DNA of 64,000 nt from Niastella vici (lineage in GTDB: Bacteria; Bacteroidota; Bacteroidia; Chitinophagales; Chitinophagaceae), in NCBI RefSeq assembly GCF_002077945.1, contig NZ_LVYD01000001.1:682001-746000 (forward strand), given 5' to 3'. Shown piece by piece: positions 25,550-33,871 of this stretch. Below the pieces are notes generated by a model. That model had not been told where the DNA came from, ran no database searches, and saw only the letters and a program-made list of their open reading frames with translations. Numbering within the stretch: position 1 is the first letter of the stretch; the number at the start of each line of letters is the position of its first letter. The position numbers were made by a program, and so were the translations under genes.

Positions 25550-26422
25550 ATGCCTACTCGTCGCGATTTCATCAGGCAATCATCCCTGCTTACTGCCGGT
25601 TTTTTGATCACTAAAAAAGAAAATTGGTTCGCTGAACCTAAAAAGATCGGCTTACAGCTTTATACGCTCCGCAATGAAATGGGTAAAGATGCAAAAGGCA
25701 CTTTAGCCAAAGTGGCCGCACAAGGGTATAAAACAGTTGAAACCTTTGGTTATGGTAACGGCAAATGGTTTGGCATGAACGCAGCCGAATTGCGTGCCAC
25801 GCTTAAATCAAACGGCTTATCAACCCCAAGCGGTCATACCTTTCCTGCCAGTATGTTTTTACAAAGCGGTTGGGAAGAAAAATGGAAACCTGCTGTGGAA
25901 GATGCAAAAGCTGTAGGTCAGGAATTTATAGTTATCCCCTGGCTCGAAGAACAATACCGCACATCGGCCGACAACTATAAAAAGATCGCCGAAGGGCTTA
26001 ACAAGGCCGGAGAGGTTTGCAAAAAAACAGGTATAAAGCTCGCTTATCATAACCACGATTTTGAATTTGCGCCGGTTGAAGGCAAAACCGGTTTCGAGAT
26101 CTATTTAAAAGAAACCGATCCCAAACTGGTGTTCTTTGAAATGGATATTTACTGGGTTTCAAAAGCCGGTAAAGATCCCCTGGCCCTATTTGCAAAATAC
26201 CCCGGCCGCTTTGCCATGTGGCATGTAAAGGATATGGACAATACCCCGAAAAAATCTTTTACCGAAGTTGGCAGTGGCGTTATTAATTACAAGAAGATCT
26301 TCAACTATGCCAAACAAAGCGGCATGAAGTATTTCTTTGTTGAGCAGGATATGTGCCCCGGTGCGCCGCTCGACAGTACCGCCAAAAGCATTGCTTATTT
26401 GAAAAAGAATATCATTAAATAA
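25550..26422 (+). CDS. exported sugar phosphate isomerase/epimerase-type TIM barrel
   Basis: The 290-residue protein begins with a twin-arginine-like signal (MPTRRDFIRQSS, then a hydrophobic stretch). The rest is an AP_endonuc_2/xylose-isomerase-like TIM barrel: KIGLQLYTLR, GYKTVE, SGHTFPA, YHNHDFEF, FFEMDIYWV, MWHVKDMDN and FVEQDM, with metal-ligand-type residues Glu, Asp, His and Glu in the last four. It is a clear paralogue of the gene at 39096. In keto-sugar catabolism such barrels isomerise or hydrate 3-keto sugars; the substrate here is unknown. It precedes a Gfo/Idh gene by 36 bases. Confidence 0.9.
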   Translation: MPTRRDFIRQSSLLTAGFLITKKENWFAEPKKIGLQLYTLRNEMGKDAKGTLAKVAAQGYKTVETFGYGNGKWFGMNAAELRATLKSNGLSTPSGHTFPASMFLQSGWEEKWKPAVEDAKAVGQEFIVIPWLEEQYRTSADNYKKIAEGLNKAGEVCKKTGIKLAYHNHDFEFAPVEGKTGFEIYLKETDPKLVFFEMDIYWVSKAGKDPLALFAKYPGRFAMWHVKDMDNTPKKSFTEVGSGVINYKKIFNYAKQSGMKYFFVEQDMCPGAPLDSTAKSIAYLKKNIIK

Positions 26423-26458
26423 ACAGATCCTTCTTTTATAACCTAATCCTGCTTTTAT

Positions 26459-27790
26459 ATGATGCACCGAAGAAGATTCCTGCAACAAGCCGGTACGCTG
26501 CTTGCCGGTGGAACCGTATTATCCTCATTAGATAATAAAACATTTGCCATTTTTAAAAACCGCATAGCGCCTTCTGATCAGCTGAGGGTAGGCGCCATCG
26601 GTATCAATGGTATGGGCTGGGCCAATTTAATGGCCGCCCTGAAAGTGCCGGGTGTAAACGTAGCGGCACTATGCGATGTTGACAAAAATGTGCTCGATAA
26701 AAGAATGGCCGAGCTGGCAAAGAACAATATCGACACCTCGAAGGTGAAAACATATGGCGATTACCGTAAGCTGCTTGAACAAAAAGATATTGATATCGTG
26801 ATAGTAGGAACCCCTGATCATTGGCATGCCTTGCAAATGGTTGAGGCCTGTGAAGCGGGTAAGGATGTATATGTTGAAAAGCCGGTTGGTAATTCCATTG
26901 CGGAATGCCGCTGTATGGTTGCCGCCCAGCAACGGTACAATAAAGTGGTGCAGGCTGGCCAGTGGCAACGCAGCCAGCAGCATTTTAAAGATGCTGTTGA
27001 CTACGTGCAAAGCGGAAAGCTGGGCATGATCAGAACCGTGAAGGTATGGTGTTACCAGGGCTGGATGCGGCCGCAACCGGTTGTGCCTGACAGTAACCCG
27101 CCGGCAGGAGTTGACTATGCAAGCTGGTTAGGCCCCGCACCGAAACGGCCTTTCAATGCCAGCCGCTTTCATTTTAATTTCAGATGGTTTTGGGATTATG
27201 CCGGTGGTCTTATGACCGACTGGGGCGTGCATTTGCTCGATTATGCCCTGCTGGGGATGCAGGCCGATGTGCCTAAATCAATAGCTGCACTGGGTGGCAA
27301 ATTTGCCTATCCCGACCTGAGCCAGGAAACACCTGATACTTTAACCACCTTATACGAGTTTGATAAATTCAACCTGGTATGGGATTCTGCCATGGGTATC
27401 GACAATGGTTCATATGGCCGCAACCATGGCATAGCCTACATTGGCAATAATGGAACACTGGTGCTTAACCGCGGCGGCTGGGAAGTACTGGAAGAACCGC
27501 AAAGCACCAATAAAGCAAGTAAGTCCTTTGTTAAACCCGCAGATAACGGGCTCGATAAACACTGGGTCAATTTTATTGATGTTGTGAAGAGCCGGAAAAC
27601 GGAGAACCTGAATTGTTCCATTCAGGCCGGGGCGCATGTAGCTACGGTTGCCCAAATGGGTAATATTTCATTCAGAAGCGGTCAGCGGCTGGTATGGGAT
27701 AAAGAAAAAGAGCGGTTTACCGATGAAAAAGTGAACAGTCAATTCCTGGCGAAGGAATATAATAATGGTTATAAGATGCCGAAGGTATAA
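26459..27790 (+). CDS. Tat-exported Gfo/Idh/MocA family oxidoreductase
   Basis: The 443-residue protein starts MMHRRRFLQQAG, a Tat signal, followed by a Rossmann domain with VGAIGINGMG (about 41-50) for NAD(P) binding and EKPVGNS at about 140, the family's catalytic-lysine strand. The C-terminal half is the Gfo/Idh substrate domain (RWFWDYAGGLMTDWGVHLLDYALLG), with a DWG/H pair. Export of a dinucleotide-dependent enzyme implies tightly bound cofactor, as in glucose-fructose oxidoreductase. It is the second gene of an operon with the TIM-barrel gene 36 bases upstream. Confidence 0.92.
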   Translation: MMHRRRFLQQAGTLLAGGTVLSSLDNKTFAIFKNRIAPSDQLRVGAIGINGMGWANLMAALKVPGVNVAALCDVDKNVLDKRMAELAKNNIDTSKVKTYGDYRKLLEQKDIDIVIVGTPDHWHALQMVEACEAGKDVYVEKPVGNSIAECRCMVAAQQRYNKVVQAGQWQRSQQHFKDAVDYVQSGKLGMIRTVKVWCYQGWMRPQPVVPDSNPPAGVDYASWLGPAPKRPFNASRFHFNFRWFWDYAGGLMTDWGVHLLDYALLGMQADVPKSIAALGGKFAYPDLSQETPDTLTTLYEFDKFNLVWDSAMGIDNGSYGRNHGIAYIGNNGTLVLNRGGWEVLEEPQSTNKASKSFVKPADNGLDKHWVNFIDVVKSRKTENLNCSIQAGAHVATVAQMGNISFRSGQRLVWDKEKERFTDEKVNSQFLAKEYNNGYKMPKV

Positions 27791-27794
27791 CTAT

Positions 27795-27831
27795 AAAAAA
27801 ACAGTCCCGGTATTGCCGGGACTGTTTTTTT
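27795..27831. terminator. bidirectional terminator between convergent genes
   Basis: CAGTCCCGG (27802-27810) and CCGGGACTG (27816-27824) form a 9-bp stem, flanked by seven A on the left and seven T on the right, so it can serve both the Gfo/Idh gene and the minus-strand DUF1080 gene. Confidence 0.9.
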
Positions 27832-27834
27832 ATG

Positions 27835-27867
27835 TGCGCCTGGCGCACCGTGGAGCCATAGGCTCAC
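27835..27867. repeat. pair of adjacent hairpins
   Basis: TGCGCC and GGCGCA surround one T (27835-27847), and GTGGAGCC pairs with GGCTCAC (27850-27867, one bulge). They lie beyond the terminator and look like a REP-type element; function unknown. Confidence 0.5.
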
Positions 27868-27890
27868 GGCCGGCTGCCCGATCAATTCGT

Positions 27891-28679
27891 TTATAATTTT
27901 TTGATCCTGATATTCCGGTACCATACGGTGTTACCGTGGTCCTGCAAGGCGATCCTTCCTTTTTTAAACGTTCCGAAGCCCGCCCATTGTTTGAATTTGC
28001 TGCCTGCGATCATTTTTTTCCAGGCATCGTCCCACATGGTAGTGGTGAGCACTTTGGTTCCGTTCAAATGAAATTCAAGTGCGCCTTTATTTGAAATGAT
28101 CTCCACCTGGTTCCACTCCCCGGCTGGTTTTACCGTTTCGGGGGTGCTGGTAATAAGATCATAGAGATCGCCGGCGCGGTGCTTAATAATTTTAGCATCG
28201 GGATGCGCGGCATTGTCGAGCACCTGCATTTCGGGCCCGGTCCAATAAGGTTTTTCAAACTTGGGCCCTTCCTGCACATAGAACATGATACCACTGTTGC
28301 CAGCCGGTGAAATTTTCCAATCCAGTTTCAGATCGAAATTCTCATATTCATCATTGGTGACCAGGTCGCCGCCACCAACTATGTTATTGTCTTTTTTAGT
28401 GGTGGTATCAAGGTGTAATGCTCCATCGGTCACCTGCCAGGCCGAACCATCGGAGGTATTGTTGAATACATGGAAATTGCTTTTTGAAGTGCCGTCGAAC
28501 AACAATTGCCAGCCGGCGCTTTTTTCTTCATCGGTGAGGCGGTTGTTCATATCAGCAGGAGCTGCAGTGGTCATAGTATCCTTTTTTGTTGAATCGGTTT
28601 CCGGTTGTTTTGTGCCGGAACCACCCTGGCAACCGGCAATTGCTCCTGCGAACAGGAGGCAGGCAAACGTAGTACGCAT
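27891..28679 (-). CDS. DUF1080 (3-keto-disaccharide hydrolase-type) lipoprotein
   Basis: The 262-residue protein has a lipoprotein signal ending IAGC (Cys17), a Ser/Thr-rich linker, and a DUF1080/PF06439 jelly-roll domain from about 55: GWQLLFDGTSKSNFHVF, then FDLKLDWKISPAGNSGIMF, GPEMQVLDN, HRAGDLYDLI and ALQDHGNTVWYRNIRIK. Family members cleave 3-keto-glycosides by hydrolysis or beta-elimination. It is a tandem paralogue of the gene at 28708, separated by 28 bases, and probably acts in the periplasm or at the surface. Confidence 0.92.
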   Translation of the reverse strand: MRTTFACLLFAGAIAGCQGGSGTKQPETDSTKKDTMTTAAPADMNNRLTDEEKSAGWQLLFDGTSKSNFHVFNNTSDGSAWQVTDGALHLDTTTKKDNNIVGGGDLVTNDEYENFDLKLDWKISPAGNSGIMFYVQEGPKFEKPYWTGPEMQVLDNAAHPDAKIIKHRAGDLYDLITSTPETVKPAGEWNQVEIISNKGALEFHLNGTKVLTTTMWDDAWKKMIAGSKFKQWAGFGTFKKGRIALQDHGNTVWYRNIRIKKL

Positions 28680-28707
28680 ATGTTGATGATTTTAGTGAAA
28701 AGGCGAA

Positions 28708-29427
28708 TTATAACCGTTTGATACGGATATTTCTAAACGCTACACCATCACCATGGTCCTGTAAGGCAATTCTGCCTTTCCGGAACATGCCAAAACCGGC
28801 CCAGTTCTTAAACTTACTGTTAGCGATCAATTGCTTCCAGTTGTCGTTCAACATGGTGGTAGATACAACTTTGGTTCCGTTCTGGAATAAATCAAGCTGA
28901 CCTTTATTGATAATGATCTCTATCTGGTTCCATTGACCCCAGGGATGTACGTTTTCGGGGGTACTGGCAATAAGATCGTACAGATCACCGGCACGATGTT
29001 TATTGATCTTTGCATCGTGATGGCCATTGTTGTCAATGATCTGCATTTCGGGACCGGTTAAATAGGATGCATTGTATTTGGGATCTTCCTGAACAAGAAA
29101 AATAATACCACTGTTACCAGCCGAATCGATCTTCCAATCGAGTTTCAGATCAAAATTTTCATATTCTTCATTGGTGGTCAGGTCACCACCACCTGCGCCG
29201 CCTTTTTTAGCCTGGGGATCAAGGTATAAAATACCATCCTGTACTTTCCATGCACCCCCATCTGATTTACTATTATAAACGTGCCAGGCGCTTTTTGAAC
29301 TGCCATCGAACAAAACCTGCCAGCCATCATTTTTACCAGCGGCATCTTTTGATGCACCTGTTGATTTGTGCTCAGCATGGCAGGCCAGCAAGGCAAAAGG
29401 GAATAAGGCGATAATAATCTTCTTCAT
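28708..29427 (-). CDS. second DUF1080 lipoprotein, tandem paralogue
   Basis: The 239-residue protein is a lipoprotein (LLAC, Cys16) with the same domain as its neighbour: GWQVLFDGSSKSAWHVY, FDLKLDWKIDSAGNSGIIF, GPEMQIIDNNGHHDAK, HRAGDLYDLIASTPE and RIALQDHGDGVAFRNIRIK. The linker is shorter than in the paralogue. The retained His/Asp pattern in both copies suggests both are active, perhaps on different keto-glycosides. It is upstream of the other copy in transcription order. A terminator separates it from the cytochrome c gene, so it may have its own promoter. Confidence 0.92.
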   Translation of the reverse strand: MKKIIIALFPFALLACHAEHKSTGASKDAAGKNDGWQVLFDGSSKSAWHVYNSKSDGGAWKVQDGILYLDPQAKKGGAGGGDLTTNEEYENFDLKLDWKIDSAGNSGIIFLVQEDPKYNASYLTGPEMQIIDNNGHHDAKINKHRAGDLYDLIASTPENVHPWGQWNQIEIIINKGQLDLFQNGTKVVSTTMLNDNWKQLIANSKFKNWAGFGMFRKGRIALQDHGDGVAFRNIRIKRL

Positions 29428-29471
29428 GTATTTTCAGAAATAAGTGGTAGGGTGATCGGCAGCAATACCGT

Positions 29472-29504
29472 AAAAAAGAGACCCCTGCTTTTTGGAGGCA
29501 GGGG
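29472..29504 (-). terminator. minus-strand terminator after the cytochrome c gene
   Basis: On the minus strand CCCCTGC and GCAGGGG pair around a nine-base loop, then TCTCTTTTTT follows. It starts 10 bases after the cytochrome stop codon. Confidence 0.85.
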
Positions 29505-29513
29505 CTATGGTGT

Positions 29514-29909
29514 TTATTTATTTTTTAAAGAGAGAACGTAGCGAACCATTTCCTTGGCGCTGTCAAGGCTTAATGTTGGGTGCGGTGTCATTGGTACGGT
29601 GCCCCAGTTACCAGAGCCCCCTTTGATCACCTTGTTGGCCAATGTTTCAATATTTGCGTCGGTAGCTTCATATTTTTTTGCCACATCGGTATAAGCGGGA
29701 CCGATATTTTTTTCGCTGATCTTATGACAGGTAGTGCAATCGAGTGCACCAATCATTTCAAGTCCTTTTTCATTGGCGCCTGCTGCGTCGCCGGCTGGTG
29801 CGCTATTGGCGCTTTCGGCTGGTTTTTCTTCAGTGCCTTTTTTGGTATCTGAGCCGCCGCATGCAACCATTGCTGTACATAAAGCAGCAAATACAAAGTA
29901 TTTCTTCAT
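29514..29909 (-). CDS. class I cytochrome c lipoprotein
   Basis: This 131-residue protein has a lipobox MVAC (Cys17), an Ala/Glu/Pro-rich linker to about 45, and a single class I haem domain with CTTCH at residues 58-62 and a probable axial Met107 in GTVPMTP. It is therefore a membrane-tethered periplasmic electron carrier. It sits inside the locus with two GMC flavoproteins and their small subunit, making it a good candidate for the electron acceptor of that dehydrogenase. It is followed by a terminator. Confidence 0.93.
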   Translation of the reverse strand: MKKYFVFAALCTAMVACGGSDTKKGTEEKPAESANSAPAGDAAGANEKGLEMIGALDCTTCHKISEKNIGPAYTDVAKKYEATDANIETLANKVIKGGSGNWGTVPMTPHPTLSLDSAKEMVRYVLSLKNK

Positions 29910-29961
29910 CGAAACAAAAGTTTAAGTTCTGAAATGCAATTTAAAAGTTTAGCAAATTACA

Positions 29962-31017
29962 TTATTTTAATCCTAATACCGATCTATTAAATTTTTCATC
30001 GCTACCGGTTCCTGCAAAATCGTCAAAAGCTTTTTCTGTAACCCGTATAATATGATCTTTGATAAACACTGACCCTTCTGCAGCCCCGTCTTCAGGATGT
30101 TTTATGCAACATTCCCATTCAAGCACGGCCCAGCCTGCATAGTCGTAGGCGGCCAGTTTGCTGAAGATCGATTTAAAATCTACCTGGCCATCGCCCAGCG
30201 AGCGGAAACGGCCGGCGCGGTCGATCCAGTTCTGGTAACCACCATATACCCCTTGTTTTCCTGTTGGGTTAAACTCGGCATCTTTTACATGGAACATGCG
30301 GATGCGTTCATGATAGTTATCGATGTATTCGAGATAGTCGAGGCATTGCAATACGAAGTGTGAAGGATCGTACAGCAGGCATGCCCGGGGATGGTTATTG
30401 GTATGCTGTAAGAACATTTCATAAGAGATACCATCGTGCAGATCTTCACCGGGGTGAATTTCATAACAGAGGTCAACCCCACATTCATCAAAAGCATTCA
30501 GGATGGGCAGCCAGCGGTTAGCCAGCTCTTTAAAACCGGTCTCAACCAGTCCGGCAGGGCGTTGTGGCCAGGGATATACCGTGGGCCATAACAGCGCGCC
30601 ACTGAACGTGGCATGGGCGTTGAGGCCCAGGTTCTGCGATGCTTTTGCTGCGTAGTGTAATTGTTGAACGGCCCATTCGGTCCTTGCTTTGGGATTATTA
30701 CGGAATTTTTCCGGTGCAAAGCCATCGAACAATGTATCATAAGCCGGATGAACGGCCACCAGTTGTCCCTGTAAATGGGTGGAGAGCTCAGTGATCTCGA
30801 GCCCGCATTCTTTAACCAGCCCTTTTATTTCGTCAGCATAGGTTTTGCTTTCCGCTGCTTTTTGCAGATCGATACAGCGGCTGTCCCAGCTGGGTATTTG
30901 CACACCAACAAAACCGAGGCTTTTTGCCCACTGGCAAATTGATTTCAATGAATTGAATGGTGGCTGATCGCCCATGAACTGAGCCAGGAATAATCCGGGT
31001 CCTTTTAACGTTTTCAT
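29962..31017 (-). CDS. cytoplasmic sugar phosphate isomerase/epimerase-type TIM barrel
   Basis: The 351-residue protein has no signal peptide, unlike the other three TIM barrels in this locus. Motifs along the barrel are GPGLFLAQFMGD, GFVGVQIPSWDSRC, ITELSTHLQGQL, LCYEIHPGEDLHD, LLYDPSHFVLQ, MFHVKDAEFNP and AVLEWECC; the Glu, Asp, His and Glu of the last four fit a divalent-metal site. The pattern is of the xylose-isomerase-like superfamily. It lies 121 bases downstream of the Gfo/Idh gene and 52 bases upstream of cytochrome c, all on the minus strand. Confidence 0.9.
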   Translation of the reverse strand: MKTLKGPGLFLAQFMGDQPPFNSLKSICQWAKSLGFVGVQIPSWDSRCIDLQKAAESKTYADEIKGLVKECGLEITELSTHLQGQLVAVHPAYDTLFDGFAPEKFRNNPKARTEWAVQQLHYAAKASQNLGLNAHATFSGALLWPTVYPWPQRPAGLVETGFKELANRWLPILNAFDECGVDLCYEIHPGEDLHDGISYEMFLQHTNNHPRACLLYDPSHFVLQCLDYLEYIDNYHERIRMFHVKDAEFNPTGKQGVYGGYQNWIDRAGRFRSLGDGQVDFKSIFSKLAAYDYAGWAVLEWECCIKHPEDGAAEGSVFIKDHIIRVTEKAFDDFAGTGSDEKFNRSVLGLK

Positions 31018-31082
31018 TTAATGGCGCTTTGAGTGATTAGGAATTTGATAATTGCAGATTTGCGAAACCAGGCCTGCGCGTT

Positions 31083-31097
31083 CTTCGACTTTCCGCC
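31083..31097. repeat. 15-bp repeat shared with 52374-52388
   Basis: CTTCGACTTTCCGCC occurs here and, inverted, at 52374-52388. It resembles part of the dispersed REP-type sequence at 19131-19170 (CTTCGACTCCGC). Confidence 0.5.
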
Positions 31098-31138
31098 AAA
31101 GGGCATACACGCGTTCCCGACTGAAGGATCAAAACGCA

Positions 31139-32305
31139 CTACACTTCAAACAATGTCCATTTTTCTTTGCTGGCGCTGCTCTTTACCACATTATCAATAA
31201 ACGCCATGCCCCGAACGCCTTCGTCTACCCGCGGAAAATCGAGCATTTCTTTTGATGGTTCCTTCCCATCGATCTTTGCTGAAAGCGTTAGTGCAAAATT
31301 GCGATAGATATTACCGAAAGCTTCGAGATAACCTTCAGGGTGACCGCCCGGAGTGCGGCAGTTATGCGTAGCAAATGAAGATAATACGCCTGTATAATTG
31401 GCGCCTGCACGCAAAATCTGTGTCGGTTGATCGAGCCATTTTACGATGAGACTATTGGGTTCGTGTTGTGCCCATTCCAATCCACCGGTTTCGCCGTATA
31501 CCCGAATTTTTAAAGCATTCTCTTCCCCGGCGGCTATTTGTGAAGCTATTAATACACCGGCGGCGCCATTATCGAACTTTAATAATACGTTACCATCATC
31601 ATCGAGGTGGCGGCCTTCAACCATGATGTTCAGATCGGCGCACAGTTGTGTGATCTTTAAACCAGTGATGTATTCTGTAAGGTGGGCAGCATGTGTACCA
31701 ATATCGCCCATAGCACCGGCCTTACCCGATTTCTTGGGATCGGTTCTCCAGGCTGCCTGTGCATTGCCTTCACGTTCACTCAATTTGCTTAACCAACCTT
31801 GCGGATACTCTACAATTACTTTTCTAACCTTGCCAAACACACCGCCCTGTACCATGGCGCGGGCCTGCTTAACCATGGGATAACCCGAATAGGTATGTGT
31901 TAAGCATAATTGCAAACCGGTTTCCTGAACTTTTTTGCTTAACTGTTTAGCTTCATCGAGTGTGAAGGTCATTGGTTTTTCGATCACCACATGAAAGCCA
32001 TGGTCAAGCGCCATCATAGCCGGTGCAAAGTGCGCGAAATTGGGCGTTACAATGGTCACAAAATCCATGCGTTTGTCAGCTGGCAATTTGCTTTCTGCCC
32101 TGATCATATCTTCATAATTGGTATATATGCGGTCATCGGGAAGAAATAACATCTTACCAGATTCGATGGCCGTTTCAGGATTAACGCTTAAGGCTCCACA
32201 GGAGAGCTCAATAAGGCCATCCATATTGGCAGCAATGCGGTGAACAGCGCCGATAAAGGCATCCTTGCCTCCACCCACCATTCCCATTCTTAATTTTCTG
32301 TTCAT
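31139..32305 (-). CDS. cytoplasmic Gfo/Idh/MocA family oxidoreductase
   Basis: The 388-residue protein begins directly with the Rossmann motif RMGMVGGGKDAFIGAVHR, with no export signal, and carries the catalytic EKPMTFTLDEA strand near residue 110. GAMGDIGTHAAHL near 210 is the conserved substrate-domain Asp/His motif. It should use NAD(P) in the cytoplasm, oxidising or reducing a sugar carbonyl. It is the first gene of the minus-strand part of the locus, divergent from the MFS transporter, followed by a TIM-barrel gene. Confidence 0.92.
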   Translation of the reverse strand: MNRKLRMGMVGGGKDAFIGAVHRIAANMDGLIELSCGALSVNPETAIESGKMLFLPDDRIYTNYEDMIRAESKLPADKRMDFVTIVTPNFAHFAPAMMALDHGFHVVIEKPMTFTLDEAKQLSKKVQETGLQLCLTHTYSGYPMVKQARAMVQGGVFGKVRKVIVEYPQGWLSKLSEREGNAQAAWRTDPKKSGKAGAMGDIGTHAAHLTEYITGLKITQLCADLNIMVEGRHLDDDGNVLLKFDNGAAGVLIASQIAAGEENALKIRVYGETGGLEWAQHEPNSLIVKWLDQPTQILRAGANYTGVLSSFATHNCRTPGGHPEGYLEAFGNIYRNFALTLSAKIDGKEPSKEMLDFPRVDEGVRGMAFIDNVVKSSASKEKWTLFEV

Positions 32306-32480
32306 GAAAAAGAAATTAGAAAATGTGAAAAAGGATTTGTTTTAAAATAAAAAATTACATTTACATGCTTATTTGAATCTAACGAATTTACATTAGCGTT
32401 CGATAAAGTTACGGTGGTTCGGTAAAAACTTTAAAAATTATCAATTACCAAACCGTTTAAAAACAAAATTGATTCTTGCC
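32306..32480. promoter_or_regulatory. divergent promoter region of the sugar-oxidation locus
   Basis: This 175-base AT-rich interval separates the minus-strand Gfo/Idh operon from the plus-strand transporter operon and must contain both promoters. No exact -33/-7 pair could be assigned on either strand, so weaker or regulated promoters are likely. Confidence 0.5.
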
Positions 32481-33716
32481 ATGCAACAACCAACTATCCA
32501 ACGTAAGCAATTATTTGTTGCCAGTTGTACTGCTCTTATTGTTACTGCAATGACCTTTGCGTTCCGTGCCTCGCTCGAAGGCGTATGGGGTCAGGAATTC
32601 CATCTCGATAAAGAACAAATTGGCTGGATCTTCAGTCCGGCATTCTGGGGTTTTACCCTGGCCATGGTATTTGGCGGCCCGCTTTGTGATATAATAGGTA
32701 TGAAACGTTTGATAGGGTTGGCTTTCATTGGCCATGTATCGGGCGTTATTATTTACCTGGTGGCCAAAGATGCCACCATGTTATTTATAGGTACGCTGTG
32801 TATTGGTATTGGGAATGGCATGGTAGAAGCAGCCTGTAACCCCCTCGTAGTTTCCCTGTTCCCCGAGAACAAAACAACCATGTTGAACCGCTTTCACGTT
32901 TGGTTCCCCGGCGGGATTGTTATTGGTGGTTTGATCGCTTACGCATTACTCGAAAAATTGCAGATCGGCTGGCATGTCCTGGTAGCCTTGCTGCTGATAC
33001 CTGCTGTTATATATGGGGTGTTATTCCTGAAATTGACTTTCCCCCCAACTGAACGGGTTGCAAAAGGAATTAGCACTAAACAAATGTTCGCAGCCTGCGT
33101 AAACCCGCTGTTCATAGTAATGGTCATTTGTATGTTCATGACCGCTGCTACTGAATTGGGTACTAACCAATGGCTGGGCGCTTTATTACAGGGTGCCGGT
33201 ATTTCGGGCATTCTGGTACTGGTATTTATTAATGGCATTATGGCCCTGGGCCGTTCTTTTGCCGGCCCCGTGGTACACCGGTTGAATCCCAATGGTATGT
33301 TGATCTTTTCGGCCCTGTTTGCCGGCATTGGTTTAATACTGTTGAGCAAAGCCAGCGGTGGTGCTGCATTTGGCGCTGCATTGGTTTTTGCGGTGGGTAT
33401 CTGCTTCTTTTGGCCTACCATGCTGGGTTTTGTATCGGAATATTTACCCAATACAGGTGCATTAGGGCTTTCCTTAATGGGCGGGGCCGGGATGTTTTCG
33501 GTTTCTTTAATATTGCCAGTGATGGGAAAATGGTACGATAAATATAAAGCGGCCGCTGTTGCAGCCGGCGAAGAGGCTGCTAAAGCCGATGCTATAGCGG
33601 GATCGAATACATTTATGAAAGTGGCTATAATGCCTGCGATCCTGGTGGTGATCTTCGTGATCGTTTATTTTGCCCGTCGCAAGCACTATACACAACATAA
33701 ACAGGCGATAGCATAG
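32481..33716 (+). CDS. MFS sugar transporter
   Basis: Initiation is set at ATG 32481 (411 residues); the frame reaches a TTG four codons earlier. About twelve hydrophobic segments follow, with an MFS loop motif GGPLCDIIGMKR between segments 2 and 3 and GNGMVEAACNPL in segment 4-5. The latter is like the fucose/glucose-galactose H+ symporter group. The position at the head of the plus-strand sugar operon suggests it imports the keto-sugar or its product into the cytoplasm. It lies 155 bases upstream of the next gene. Confidence 0.9.
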   Translation: MQQPTIQRKQLFVASCTALIVTAMTFAFRASLEGVWGQEFHLDKEQIGWIFSPAFWGFTLAMVFGGPLCDIIGMKRLIGLAFIGHVSGVIIYLVAKDATMLFIGTLCIGIGNGMVEAACNPLVVSLFPENKTTMLNRFHVWFPGGIVIGGLIAYALLEKLQIGWHVLVALLLIPAVIYGVLFLKLTFPPTERVAKGISTKQMFAACVNPLFIVMVICMFMTAATELGTNQWLGALLQGAGISGILVLVFINGIMALGRSFAGPVVHRLNPNGMLIFSALFAGIGLILLSKASGGAAFGAALVFAVGICFFWPTMLGFVSEYLPNTGALGLSLMGGAGMFSVSLILPVMGKWYDKYKAAAVAAGEEAAKADAIAGSNTFMKVAIMPAILVVIFVIVYFARRKHYTQHKQAIA

Positions 33717-33871
33717 CTGTAAAGGGTAAAATAGCCGCTGTGCTGCTATTAACACCTGTTAGCTTATAATAGTACTATCTTAACCTTTTGTAATAATTTA
33801 ACGCGAAGGCTTTTACAATTAAACGAATTTGTGAGAACAATTTGTAAATTTCAATCTTAACATTTATAAAC

